Assembly (NCBI GenBank): GCA_019843655.1
Contig: JACDQD010000006.1
Location: 10,780,034 to 10,844,033, forward strand
Direction: 5' to 3'
DNA from: Lethocerus indicus
Lineage: Eukaryota; Arthropoda; Insecta; Hemiptera; Belostomatidae
DNA length: 64,000 nucleotides
Under the pieces are notes generated by a model. It saw nothing but the letters and a program-made list of their open reading frames with translations. It searched no databases and was not told where the DNA came from. Position numbers and translations under genes: made by a program. Positions 49,397 through 61,300 of the stretch are shown piece after piece. How positions within the stretch are numbered: position 1 is the stretch's first letter; the number at the start of each line of letters is the position of its first letter.

Positions 49397-51860
49397 ATAA
49401 AGCCCCAACCGTCCGGTAGGGTTGGTTGAACAGAATTTAAACAATTTTACTTCGTGAAGTGGCACAATACTAAAACTGTACTGTTTGAAAGGAATGAGAA
49501 ACCGTTCTCTGTACAACACCCAAGCATTCGAATAACCTAAACAATCGATAGCACCTACCGTTCTACACCATCGTTAATGTCACTCCAATCCGGGTTCATG
49601 TCACAGGCTTTGATTTAGTTCATAACATAATGGTTTTATGAAGTTCTGTGAATTTAGTAATTTCCTACGTGCGAATTTCCCTCTATTCCAGCTTGTCAGT
49701 AACATCCCGTTTGTAATAATAAAGTGAGGCACGTAGGCCCGGATTGACCTGACAACACTATTATCACACAGTTACTGACTGGATAACGAAGACGGACATA
49801 TATCAGTCACACGAGTATATTTTATCGCTGTTTTATCTGTTCCATTGTTAATGAGTTCACGATCCCTTAACTCTCGCGGCGGTGAGCGTAGAAAAAGCGA
49901 TTTATTGTGGCCAGTATTTGTACTTCAGTCTACATCTCTGGGGAAATTTTATTTTAAATTCCTACGTCTTTCAGTCATAACTGGGTTGTAAGGGAGTGGA
50001 GAAGGAGGTGCGTGATCTTGGTATTAGCTAGGTATAATATAAGCTCGATATTGTTAATAGCGCCGTAACGGAGGAGGAAGAAGAGGAGGAGGGACGGGGT
50101 CCCGATCGCCGATGTCTGATTAATTCTCCCGGCGGGGAGAGCGACCGGTCGGGTCTGTTTCTCGCCGCCAAGAATCCCTCCGGACAATTTTTTTTCCGCT
50201 CCTTCCTCTTTTTTCCCTTCTTTCATTCCATTCTCTCTTTTTTCCTCTTTATGTACGCCCCGGGAGAACCCGCCCTATTCGTATGCAAAACCGGTAAATA
50301 TAGTCGGGAAGGGAGACCGGGCGTCGATTGCCTGTGAAGAATCGGTGGCTTATTAGCCGGGGGCCCGTCTCGGAGAGCGACCTGTCGTCCCGTGTAGTAC
50401 CCGTATATAAGTATTCGGCCTTTTTAGTGGCTCGTGTTTCGTTTTGCCCCATTTAAAAAGCGGTATAAACCGGAAAAACAAAAATTCCTGTTTGAGCGTG
50501 CAACTTTGTAACTCATTCGCTTATCCTTACATTCGGACGGTTATTTTTACGACGACGTCAATATTTTTCAGCTCTAGACAAACAATTTTATGTCAGCAGA
50601 TCCTGAAAGAATTTTCATTAGTTATTCGAAACTCTTGAAAATCCCAAATAACTTGGGTAGGCTAACATACAATAAAACTGCCGATTGAAGACCAACTCCA
50701 CATCAGCCTATATATTGATGTACATATTTTAGGGATTAAAAATGTCATCAATTTTGATTGTTATTTAATCGGTGCTGAGTAAGGCGTCCCTGTTACTGCC
50801 GCTAAGAATGTTCGATTTCACCGTTCGCCGAGAGAGCATTGAAATGGTCCGCTCTCGACTGGACGGCGGCTCGAGAGATTCCTTTTAGGGGCCGCTCTCC
50901 GCGAGATGACCGAGCATTTCGGCGTTTCTACAATCGACATTAAAATTGTCCAGCCGCGTACCATAGCTGACGGCCGAGAACTCCCGGCAGCCACGGCCAC
51001 CACCGCTACACCTGCAACCTGCAATTAGGCGAGAATTCAAATCATCCGCCCAATTACTCGACGTCGTTGTTGAAAATATTTTCGGCCTTTTTACTACTTT
51101 CTGGATTATTCGTCGTAACATCGTCGGGCCCAGTCGATTCCTCTCGAGAGATGAATTTTTGTATAACAATATTTAGAATAGTAAAAGTCCGGTTATGAGA
51201 TTATTATATAATTATGGAATAAAAACTTTTTTATCAGTTCAAATTTGTAGTATAGGGATAATTAAACTTGGATTCGAACCCGAATAGGCATGGCATGGTT
51301 CGATTTAAAAGTTCTACTGATTAAGCGAGAGGAGCTCATTAACTCTGGTATAATGCCAGTTTGAACTGTTACTGTTCTGTTAATACATCTGCCCTAGCAC
51401 CTCACAGTATTATTGACGATGAAATGCCCAAACCAGTATTAATGTATTTTAATGATATATTCCGAACTTGGCGTCAACTGGATGGTCGTGTCTTAACGAC
51501 GAGAAACCTAATTAATTCAAATTCCCTTTCATCGAGTTGAAAATGGATTTCCGGACGGGATTATAACGATTGAAAGTAGGTTACACCGGATTCGGACTAA
51601 ATTTTAAATATTCTGAGTAATAATCCGGATTAAGATACAAAACCGACAAGAGTTTCGATTCTCCGTTGATCCCATCGTGAGCGGGTATAGTTTGGTGAGA
51701 CCGAGCTCTCCGCTCGTCGTAAATAATCTCCGCGGGGATCGGGCCCAAACACGAAACTCTCATTTACAGCGAGTCGGTCTCTCTCCCGGTCCGGCTCCCC
51801 AAATATTAAAACGTAAATTTACGATCTCCCGGGGCGTTTCACCTCGACGCTCCGTCGGCT
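49397..51860. other. Intergenic sequence, no gene recognised
   Basis: AT-rich DNA with GC-rich blocks at 50.1-50.4, 50.8-51.15 and 51.65-51.86 kb. At 51,240-51,340 the minus strand carries a tRNA-like stretch (a GGTTCGAATCC box downstream of an AACTTTTAAATC segment), but its T-arm and acceptor do not pair, so no tRNA gene is called. Confidence 0.5.
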
Positions 51861-51985
51861 TGTCGGACACTCCTAAAATCCCGTTTGCTGCCAAACACCG
51901 GTCGTAACATTAGCATAATGACATCCCCGCCTCTCGGGGCACCGGGCATAAGCGCCACCTCGTATACTCGTACACAAAATCAGAA
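51861..51985 (+). repeat. Second duplicated non-coding block, copy C
   Basis: It resembles 53,308-53,440. The best core is CCAAACACCGGTCGTAACAT against TCAAACACCGGCCGTTATAT, followed by TAGCATAA against TACCATAA, then a GC-rich part, CACCGGGC against CACCGGCC, ATAAGCGCCACC against ATAAATGCCACC, and TACAAA-like ends. The similarity is weaker than for blocks A and B. Confidence 0.6.
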
Positions 51986-53307
51986 AACTCGGTTATAAGG
52001 AAGGTTTTTCGTCAGTTGTCCGTAAGAAACATCTGGAAGGGCACTATGGTAATTTCGACCGTTCAGGCCGTAGCCTGTTTAAGTTAGTTATTCTTGGTTA
52101 TGATCTTCAGTAGCTTTGCGTCTGTGGATTAGTGAATTACATTACCGTGTTTGCACTGTTACAAGGGAGGGTTTTGAACTCGTGAGATTTTAAGCGCTTA
52201 CCCATCTATTGTGTCCAAAGCTAAACCGGTTTCGGCGTTTAGACAGTGTTATGAATGATGGTCATATTTCAATGATTATTTTTTTATAAAAGGGTGGAAT
52301 AAGAAAGGACACCGTCAGTAATCCCTCGACTATAAGGAAACTTCTGGAACTGCCATGTTAAACATAATTCCGACCGCACCGGCAACCCACTCTCTGTGAC
52401 TCACTTCAAGTTCTTTTTGTTGTCAAGTGCTTCTAATTCATGTATACATTTTTAAGAAAGAAATTTAAAAAACAATCTTATGTTTTGACTCTATTTGGTG
52501 AATGTTGTTTTCGGGTTATCTACATTGTGGCCGCATGCTAATCCCGAATCATATAATAAATAGATTTAAACGGAGGTTCATAATTAAAATAATAGTATAA
52601 GGAACGAATTTAAGAGGAAATCGTCTCAACTATTTTTAGATCAAATTAAAGTTTTAATTTAGTAAGATATCAACGGGCATATTCTAAATTGATATTAGAA
52701 TGTAATACAAGAGGATAGAGTGAACAAATTCGTTTGTGGATAATCGTAGACGTATGTTGTGGAACAATCATACAAGAGACTTCAACGCACTTGGTAGGCG
52801 AGTCATGCACTTCATTACATGGAGATTTTATTCTGTTAAACGTACGGTCTGTACGCATTTACTCACAAACATAAATATAACGAATACGTATACATTCAAG
52901 TACTACACAACATCGTTTAATAAATCATACCCGGTCTATTTCGCCTTGATTCACCGTAGTGTTTGGAGACATTAACTAGGGAACACCAACATGACACAAC
53001 CGGTTTCCAGTTTGTTTGTGCCATATCTGTCAATTTCTGTAAGTAGTGTCCCTTTGTGGCATTTCTTGTAATGTATAAGTCTAGTCATTGGCCAAAAACC
53101 CGTCTTCGCGTTAAACTCGTTTAAATTGTGGGTCCTTAAAAACTGTTAAGGTCCACATGGGGCAACATGAAATATCTGATGAAATGCCTTCGGAAGAATA
53201 ATCTGTTTTTTGTTGTTTTTTTCGTATAAACATATTTTACTCGAAGTTAAATTCCTGGAGGGACGGGGGGCGATCCCCGGTGACAATTACCGAGGGCGAG
53301 ATGCGGT
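51986..53307. other. Intergenic sequence, no gene recognised
   Basis: AT-rich sequence. Near 52,226 is a short AACCGGTTTCGGCGTTTAGA segment that resembles the core of the repeat at 11.3 kb. No coding evidence was found. Confidence 0.5.
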
Positions 53308-53440
53308 CCGGCTCGTAAAAGGCCGGCCGCTCTGTCAAACACCGGCCGTTATATTACCATAAAGAAAACGAGGGCGGCCCCCTTTCGTCCCACCGGCCCG
53401 TCTCATAAATGCCACCATTTGCGCGGATATATACAAATTT
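53308..53440 (+). repeat. Second duplicated non-coding block, copy D
   Basis: Partner of 51,861-51,985 in the same orientation, about 1.45 kb away. Both lie in GC-rich islands without coding potential. Confidence 0.6.
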
Positions 53441-56400
53441 GTTTTCCCGAATGTCGACTCCCCGGTCTGACCGCAAGATTAAAACAACGTGGGACCGCTT
53501 CAGCGATAAAGAATCGGTGACCCTTTTACTAATCTAAGTTTAAGGACTTTAATCTACTCACACATACTAATTGTCATCTAACTTTTTTATGTCGGTAACA
53601 GGGTCTACTTTCTACTCTACCCAACTATCTCTCGAACCTGAGACATCATCCGCACATACTATTATTTATAGTAGTCAGTACTTAGTGTCGGATGACTATC
53701 ACGAAGATACCGAAGTTACGAGGTTTCCCAAACTCTTCATTACCCACATGTTTAACCATTCCGAGTTCCGAAATTATAAATAATACTGCGTAAGTACATT
53801 CGGGATGGACTAAAAATAATATATTCAACCCTCCAGCCGGTTGTACCCGGTGGTCGCGGACAGGCGGAGAGCGTCGGTAGTAGTGTCAGGGGTGGTAATA
53901 TGCCCGGGAATGCCGGTGAGACGAGGTAGGAAAAGCGAGAAAGGTGTGTCGGCCACGCCCACAGGGGGTCCTCGCTAATAAATATGTTTTAGCGGGGCGG
54001 CGACAGGAGGGGCCGGCCGCGAACCCGCACCGGACAACAAAATGGCGCCCCTCCCGCTTTGTCGGCGAGACCCACACGCACAGAGATAAATGACTCGGTC
54101 TCCCCTAATTCCCTCTCTCCCCTTCCCGGCTACACGGCAGCCTTCAACAATGGGCCCGATGATTTTCAATGGATAATAAATATCGGGCGGCTCTCTCTTG
54201 CCCTCTCCCCCTTCGCCGGCCTCCCCCCCTTCCAAAACCGAAGGGCTATTAAGCGGTCCCCAACCTCCCCTCCCGCCTGTTTATGGTAACATCTCTATTC
54301 CGGAGCCTGCGGTGTTCCTGGTGGCACAACATCATAATGCGCGCACACCATTCGCCTCGCTCCCCGGCCCCTTTGAGGGGGACAGAAAAAATGTCATTGT
54401 CGGAAGAATCACGCATCGCACCGAAGCATCGTCCCGCACACAAATACAGAAACAGATTTCGGTGTTTCCGTTATTTTCGCTTGACGGCGGCCGGCCCCCT
54501 ACGATCCCTACTCCGAGCCATAACGAAGGGTTCTAATGGCCAAAACATCGGGACCAACTCCCCAGTCAAATAACAGATTGCGGATCACTCTGTCGTCCAT
54601 TTCATATTTCAATACATTACCATTCGCTGTTTACTTCCTTTATTTGCCCGCGAGGGGTGGTTTCTACGCCTTGCATGTGCTGCTCCCATTTGAATAAAGC
54701 CATTGTAGTATAAATATTTAGCGCTGGGCGGGTAAAGTTCGGATTCACTCGCGTCATTTTGTTTTCACTTTCCTCAGTCACAATAACATTTCTCATTACT
54801 AATTGCTAATGTGCTTATGCTATTTATAAATAATCGTTTAGGAAATATCAGTATTTAGAAATAGCGAAATTACTAGTGAGGAATGCTAATGTCGATGGCC
54901 GAAATCGGATTCACATAATTCATGGTAGATATCATATTACAGTGTCATTCCTCGATTTTTTTCGTTACATCAAGTGGAGGTAACAAAAGTGGGCCGAATT
55001 GTGAAATCCCCAGTGAATAAATATAGGTGAATAATAATTTTACGCGCGTTTTTTTTCTGAATTCCCTCGTTACAAGAAAATAGTGCACTTTCCCGAACCC
55101 GTCCATCATTTCTTGTTATCCAAACATTTGGCCCACAGTTGCTGGAAAATAGATATTGTCGGCAGTGGACGTCCGTCCGAAGGAAAATCCGAGACTGGCG
55201 GGCGAGTGATTACCGCGGGCCCTATTGGGATGTTGTTCCCCATTGAGGGATGTGTCCAGTTGTCAGTCCCCCGTGGCCCCGGCACCAATTTGCCCACGGA
55301 CCATGTTTACTCCTGTCAGCCCGCCTCCACCGTAATTGGAACTGAAGTGCCACAAGATAAACATCTTCCACGTTCCCACCCGCGCGGACGTACGCACGTG
55401 CAAACGGTGAGAAAGACGCGCGATTGGGCGAATTCGCACTCTACGTGTGAAAAAACTTGTTAAACACTACAGAAATTCATTGTGCGTATGGCTTCTTCTG
55501 CTTGAAGTACACGATTATAATCTAATCCAAAGAGCAAATTATTAAAGACGGTCATTATATTAGGAGCAATAGTGCTCCCCTTAAATGGGGGTCTAGTAAT
55601 TACCGAAATGCTTTAGCTGTTACTAAAGGAATGTAAAGCCGAGGATCTTCCCGGTGCAGGATTTGAATCCGTTATATTTTACTTATGAAATATAAAATAA
55701 TCTTACTTCCTGAGAGTTGCAAGCTAAGTGCGAAAACCTATTGGATTCCCCAAAGGTATTTTACTGGAGACCGGTCCTCCTACTGGAAACTGATGCTAAT
55801 TGGGTTTAGAGTAGTGCCATAGCGCAGTGAAAAGGCGTTTCGACTATCGCCACCTTTTCTCAGGATCTGAGCGGGACGAGTAACCGCGCAGAAAGGAATG
55901 GCCGCAGGAGCTCTCTTAAAACGAGCGCGGGTCGCTTCTTTTCCCACAGGATTAGCCGGCATTGTGAGGAATCGACCGAAAAACAGGATCTGTCCGGTCC
56001 TGCGGACTAGGCCAATTTGCCGGCCACTCTCCTCCCTACCTCCGCCGTTTATCCGGCGACAATTTCCAGTTTGTCATCCGATATTTTTCTCTTGCCATAT
56101 TTCAAGAAAGGTACGAAAACGTACGACCTGTTATTGTAACACTACCTGGTCCAACCTCGATGTACGGTGTCCGAAGTAATACCACTCTCTTTTCTCGAGT
56201 TTGTTTTATATATAATTCGAAATTTGATTCCAAAACAGAAATCAAGGTTTTAGAAACAAATCGAAACCCCCAAAATGGGAAAATAAATACACCTCAATAT
56301 ATTACGGACGGGACGCTAATGGCGATGTCTAATAACCGAAACGTATGTAGTTTAAGACCACATAGGCCAAAATTATTTGGTCCAATATATCAATGATTCA

Positions 56401-58314
56401 ATTTAAATACGATTGTCTACCTTCTTAAGAAGGAATGCACAGACTGAAACCATCTGTCCTAATTTCGAAACTTGTATCGGCAATGGAACCAACTATTTCT
56501 AGGGTACCGAATCGGGCCGGTTATAATATAGTGGCTGGGGACGGGCTAGCCCGTGTCCCGGCCAAAAGCGGACTCCTCACAGTCGGTTACACTCCGATTA
56601 TCTTCCGCCGTCCGCTCGGGTTCGAGAAAGAGGCCTCGTTTTTCTAGGCCGAGGCCTTAATATTATCCGACTCCGTAATTAAATTTGGAGCAATTCACGG
56701 AGAAACGATTTTTAACGACGTCCATTAAATAATATCCAAAACAAAGATCCTTATCCTAGCCAATCGAGGTAGGGCCTGGGAGATGTGGCCTTTCTCATAT
56801 TATTTCACTGTCGACTCTAATTAACGACAGCTTGAGGATTTCTTTGGGCCCGTAAAACATCATTCGTTGTCCAGCGATTATAATCGTTATTCAACTTCGT
56901 TTTTCAATATTCTGGCGTTGGCGATAAGCCGAAAATGGTCTTGCCCAGAACCGTATAAAGGTGTGGACGGGAATTGTCATAAAATTTATGTCTTGTTGTG
57001 TGTTGTCATGTGAAATATGAATTGACGTTGCTTATAACAACATCGAGATAGTCCATTAAAAACATTATTGTTTGCAGTTCTATCATATGATATTAAGGAA
57101 AATAATTTCACGACTTTCACCTGTTTACATGTGGTGCTATAGGAAAATGTAGTCGCTCATATCCACTGTTAGTGTTTGTAAATCGGTGGGAGGATGTTCG
57201 TTAAGCTCGGGACAACAAAACGGCAATAATTTTGGTCGCCATCTGCGGAATGCCTACCGGCGCTGGTACCGGGTCCTGCGTTAGGGGTCGTTTGCGGAAG
57301 CGGCGCCCGGGCAATAAATATCTCTCCGGGGCCGGGCCACGTCTCATTTTCTCCTGGGCACTGTTAAAAGTCAACACGTCTGCGAGAGGCTCAAAGGGGC
57401 CGTTCCCAGAAGGGACCCCGCCAAACACCGCCCCACTCGCCGACAAAGTGTGGATGAGGCCCAGCTTCAAAAGCGCCGCCACCTACACAATTTGTCCCCG
57501 GGGTGACACCGACACTCCCCTACCCCGTCACCTGTCGTTATCCATTGTAGGGGCTCGGCGGTTCCATATAGAAAAGCAGAGACGATTTTAAAGAACGAAG
57601 AAGAAGATTGTAGTATTTTAACATATACAGGAATTACGGAAAAATATGCCAAACAAGTATAGATATTATAATTTTATAATGATGGTATTGTGTATGGAAT
57701 ATGTAACCTTTAATTGCGCGTATTAATAAATTTGTATAACATTGTGATATAACATCAAACGGAAGGCACTCTATATTATACAATAATAAACCTTGAAATA
57801 ATACTTAGTTTTTAGTTTGACAAGAATCAAGCTCTGAATATATATTACCGACAACGTATATTTGGCACAGGGAAAAGCTTCAGAAAATCGGCCATTGAAC
57901 TTCTTTTCTGACCTAAAATTCCCTAAACTTTCTCAAAGACCACGTTATTCTGTTCCCAATGGATTTCCAAAAAGGAGGTCTACACAGAAGCCCGGCTAAA
58001 TCTGTTACACGGTGGCCGGTGGGGGCTGCGACATCACGGTCGATTACTGAGGACGCTAGTTGTCCTGGCTAATGGCCCTCAGTGCACATTGCCCGAGGAG
58101 GTGACAGGTCCAAGGCCTATAAAATAATAAAACTATAGAACTGAAATGTCAATTAGAAACGTATATCCGTATAGTCTTCATCGTCAGTAGCACTCCGTCT
58201 CTAATGTTGTCATTTACTAATCATCTCTGTTGCCGATGATGAATCTTGTGAATACTGTGCTGCACTATTTAAATGCATGAGCAGTAATAATGTTCTTAAT
58301 GTACTGACAGTACA

Positions 58315-58367
<53 letters not shown>

Positions 58368-61300
58368 GAGGCATCTTTTCAGAATTTGTGCCTTAGAAAT
58401 GTTTTCAATTTCAAACGTCTTTTATAATATGCAAATGCGCCGGCGCCTTCGGCCGAGGCGGAATGAAATTATCCATCGGACCCCGGCGGCCATTAAAATA
58501 TCTTGTTTCCATTAGAACCTTTCACTCGGGGATGCTAATTCCCCGGTTCATTAAAACTGTCCCTTGCCTCTAAAAATGATTATATATTCCCCCCCGAGCA
58601 ATATTTCTCCCGGCATTCTAAATTATAGGAGGCATCCGGCCGACGAGTGAAACTTTCTGTTTATCCGGGTTTGATTGAATTCTGGTCGGCATCCAAGTGT
58701 TTACCATATTCAATTTGCGGGCGAATTCATAACAACAGTGTATGCATATACATTATGCACACCCTTCATCAGAAAGTAATTAGCAGTTAATGACATTGAA
58801 GGGTAAGAAGTTGAACTTATCAAATGAACCTTGAGCGAGTCTCCCAATTTGCATTAACCGATCGCTGGCGACCGGCCAGGCGAATTGGACATTGTAATAT
58901 AAACGCAGCCAATAACATAAATAACGTTTCATGAATAATCCCGGTTCGCATGAACTATTTGTACAGTTGTTTTCGTTCCGTTTGCCAAAGTTTTTATCGC
59001 TTATTTATAAACGCGGTGACAAATAACACGGTGCATATCCCAGCATTATTGTGCTCTTGTGTGTTATACAGATCTATTGAATAATTATGGGTAATGTCCA
59101 TAGTAATGGAAATGTTTTATTGTTATACTGTAACATACAGCGGTAAGACAGTTGCAGGAAATGTACTGCTCCCGGATACACACACACACATGCAGAATTC
59201 ACATATTCTGAATATTCAAAACCATAAATCATATTTGCAGGCATAAAACAAACATAAATTAAAAAAATATCGTAAAAAGCCAGTCGTCTATATTCTTGAC
59301 CGTTTTTACAGTCATGACTTTAAGACTTTTATGGACTTCCTTTCTTTGGATTTCCTTTCCATTCGACCAATCATATCTTCGAACGATTCAACTGTACCGT
59401 TTATTCTCGTTCGTTAAGAAGAAATGCACCTTGCAATCGCCTTTGAAATCAACAAGACAATCCTCCAAAATGACTTAAGTTTCAACAATATCTGAACACC
59501 AGCATCTGGGCCCATTTGATCAGCGACAGTCACGCAACAGGTCCTCACATTTTTTGACAATCGAAGAAAACATTTACGCCTATTTAGCGAACTAACTCTC
59601 CGTAACTCTCAATGAGATCCATTTGGATGTACTAGAATACTAGATGTATTAGAACTGAAAGTCCGTCTGTTCGCGTCTATATCGCCGATGTTATCCCGAG
59701 GAGGAGTGAGTTTAGAGACGGTTGAATGGAAAGGCACATTTTTATTATAATACTGAACAATATCGGGGCTGCCGGACTACAACTATAATAGGGGCTGATT
59801 TGACTCCTGGAATGTTATTTACGAAGGTTTGAAATAAGAGGTGGCCCAACTAATAGAGACTTCTGGGAGAGGGCGATGTGAGCGTGTAGGTGTGGGCCGG
59901 TGTGCGTGCGGGTCGGCGATGGTGTCAGTTTAACCAGTATCTCATCAGTCACGGAGGCTTTGGAGTGTGGCCCGGGGCCGACAAAGCGGCCTCCTCCCTC
60001 TCGCCTCCTCCGTGTCCCTTCTTTCTATAAACCTCTTGAGGCTTAACTCGCCGCGTTTTCCTCCTCCTTTCATCCCCCGGCCGCCTCCTCCGTCCACGAC
60101 CTCCCCGGTATCCGCCCCGGCACCGCTCGCAATTAGCACATCAATGCGGGCCGGCACCTCGCCCAGACACACAACACACCGCCCCACTCTCCCCCACCCT
60201 AATTGGTTCTGACAAGATCCGCCTTCATCATACCCGCACATCTCTCCCTCTCTCTCTTTTCAAGAGCCGACATAGTATCGGTTAAGGTGGGAAAAAGAAA
60301 GAAAGATGATTTGTAGCCTACTCCTTATTTATTTTTAATTGCCTGAAATAAATTTCAAATCCGCGCTAACCAGCTTGCTGGGGCTCGACTGCGAATACAT
60401 TTTAGGTCGTTATTATAAACACTTCGTGTGACCAGTTATATTTAATAATTTTATTTAAATGATACAAAATCGTCGTATAAATAATTTGAATTAAAAATAC
60501 ATACGGTGGCTATCATTCGTATGAATATTTACTAAATTTATTTCCGTTTGTTCCAGAGCTTGAATTCACGTCGGACACAAGGCCTTCCTCTCCAGTGCGG
60601 AGACCAACTAATCAAATATTCAGATTTATACTGGATTTAATGTCGCCCAGCACACTGAACCGCCATTTTCTATTAACGGGCAGCTCCACCCGTAATTAAA
60701 ATGGATATTAAATTTTTTCAGCTATTGATGATATTTAGAATAGTTTTTTATTTTTATTTAGCGGTAAACCGTATAAAAGACATGTCATAATTGTGTTGGA
60801 CCGTATCGGATTGCCGACCGGTGTCGGGTTCGCTCCATTCAGCGGCGCAGGCATTTTCGTATAAGTCGTTTTCTCAGTGGGCTCAAACAAAGCTGTTGCT
60901 CGCTCCCATTCTAATTATCCGTTGATGGCCAGCGACGACGAATGCGGTGCCCGGGCCACCTGAAAAGAGTCCATTTAGGAGGGGGCGGCGGCGGCGGTGT
61001 CCTTTCTGCTTCTATAATTTCCCATTAAACATAATGAACGTCGGGGGCCCTACGGGGGAATAATGGAATCGTGGAAACGGGACGGTTGTTTATTGAGAGC
61101 GCGGCGACTGTTGGCAGACCCAGGGACAGGTACGTCTCCCGTGTAATCAACCTGATGCTTTTTCCCGACCCGCTTTTGTCGAGGCGAAGCCTTTAAACAA
61201 ATAATGAAAAGGGGGAGTGGTTGTGGCGGGTGTGGGGGGCGGGGGGATGTAGTCTCTGTACGTTTTGTGCTCGGTGCCGCCTCCAGAAGGAAATTAGAGA

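Noticed and set aside
51240..51340. tRNA-like stretch on the minus strand
   Set aside because: It has a GGTTCGAATCC box and a TTTTAAA anticodon-like segment, but the T-stem, D-stem and acceptor do not pair properly. At most it is a decayed tRNA or SINE relic.
55640..55720. Another antisense tRNA-like B box (GGATTCAAATCC)
   Set aside because: No cloverleaf can be formed around it; a single box match is expected by chance.
59296..59600. Short frames on both strands that looked transposon-like
   Set aside because: No catalytic motif, terminal repeats or target duplication could be found, and the frames are broken by stops.
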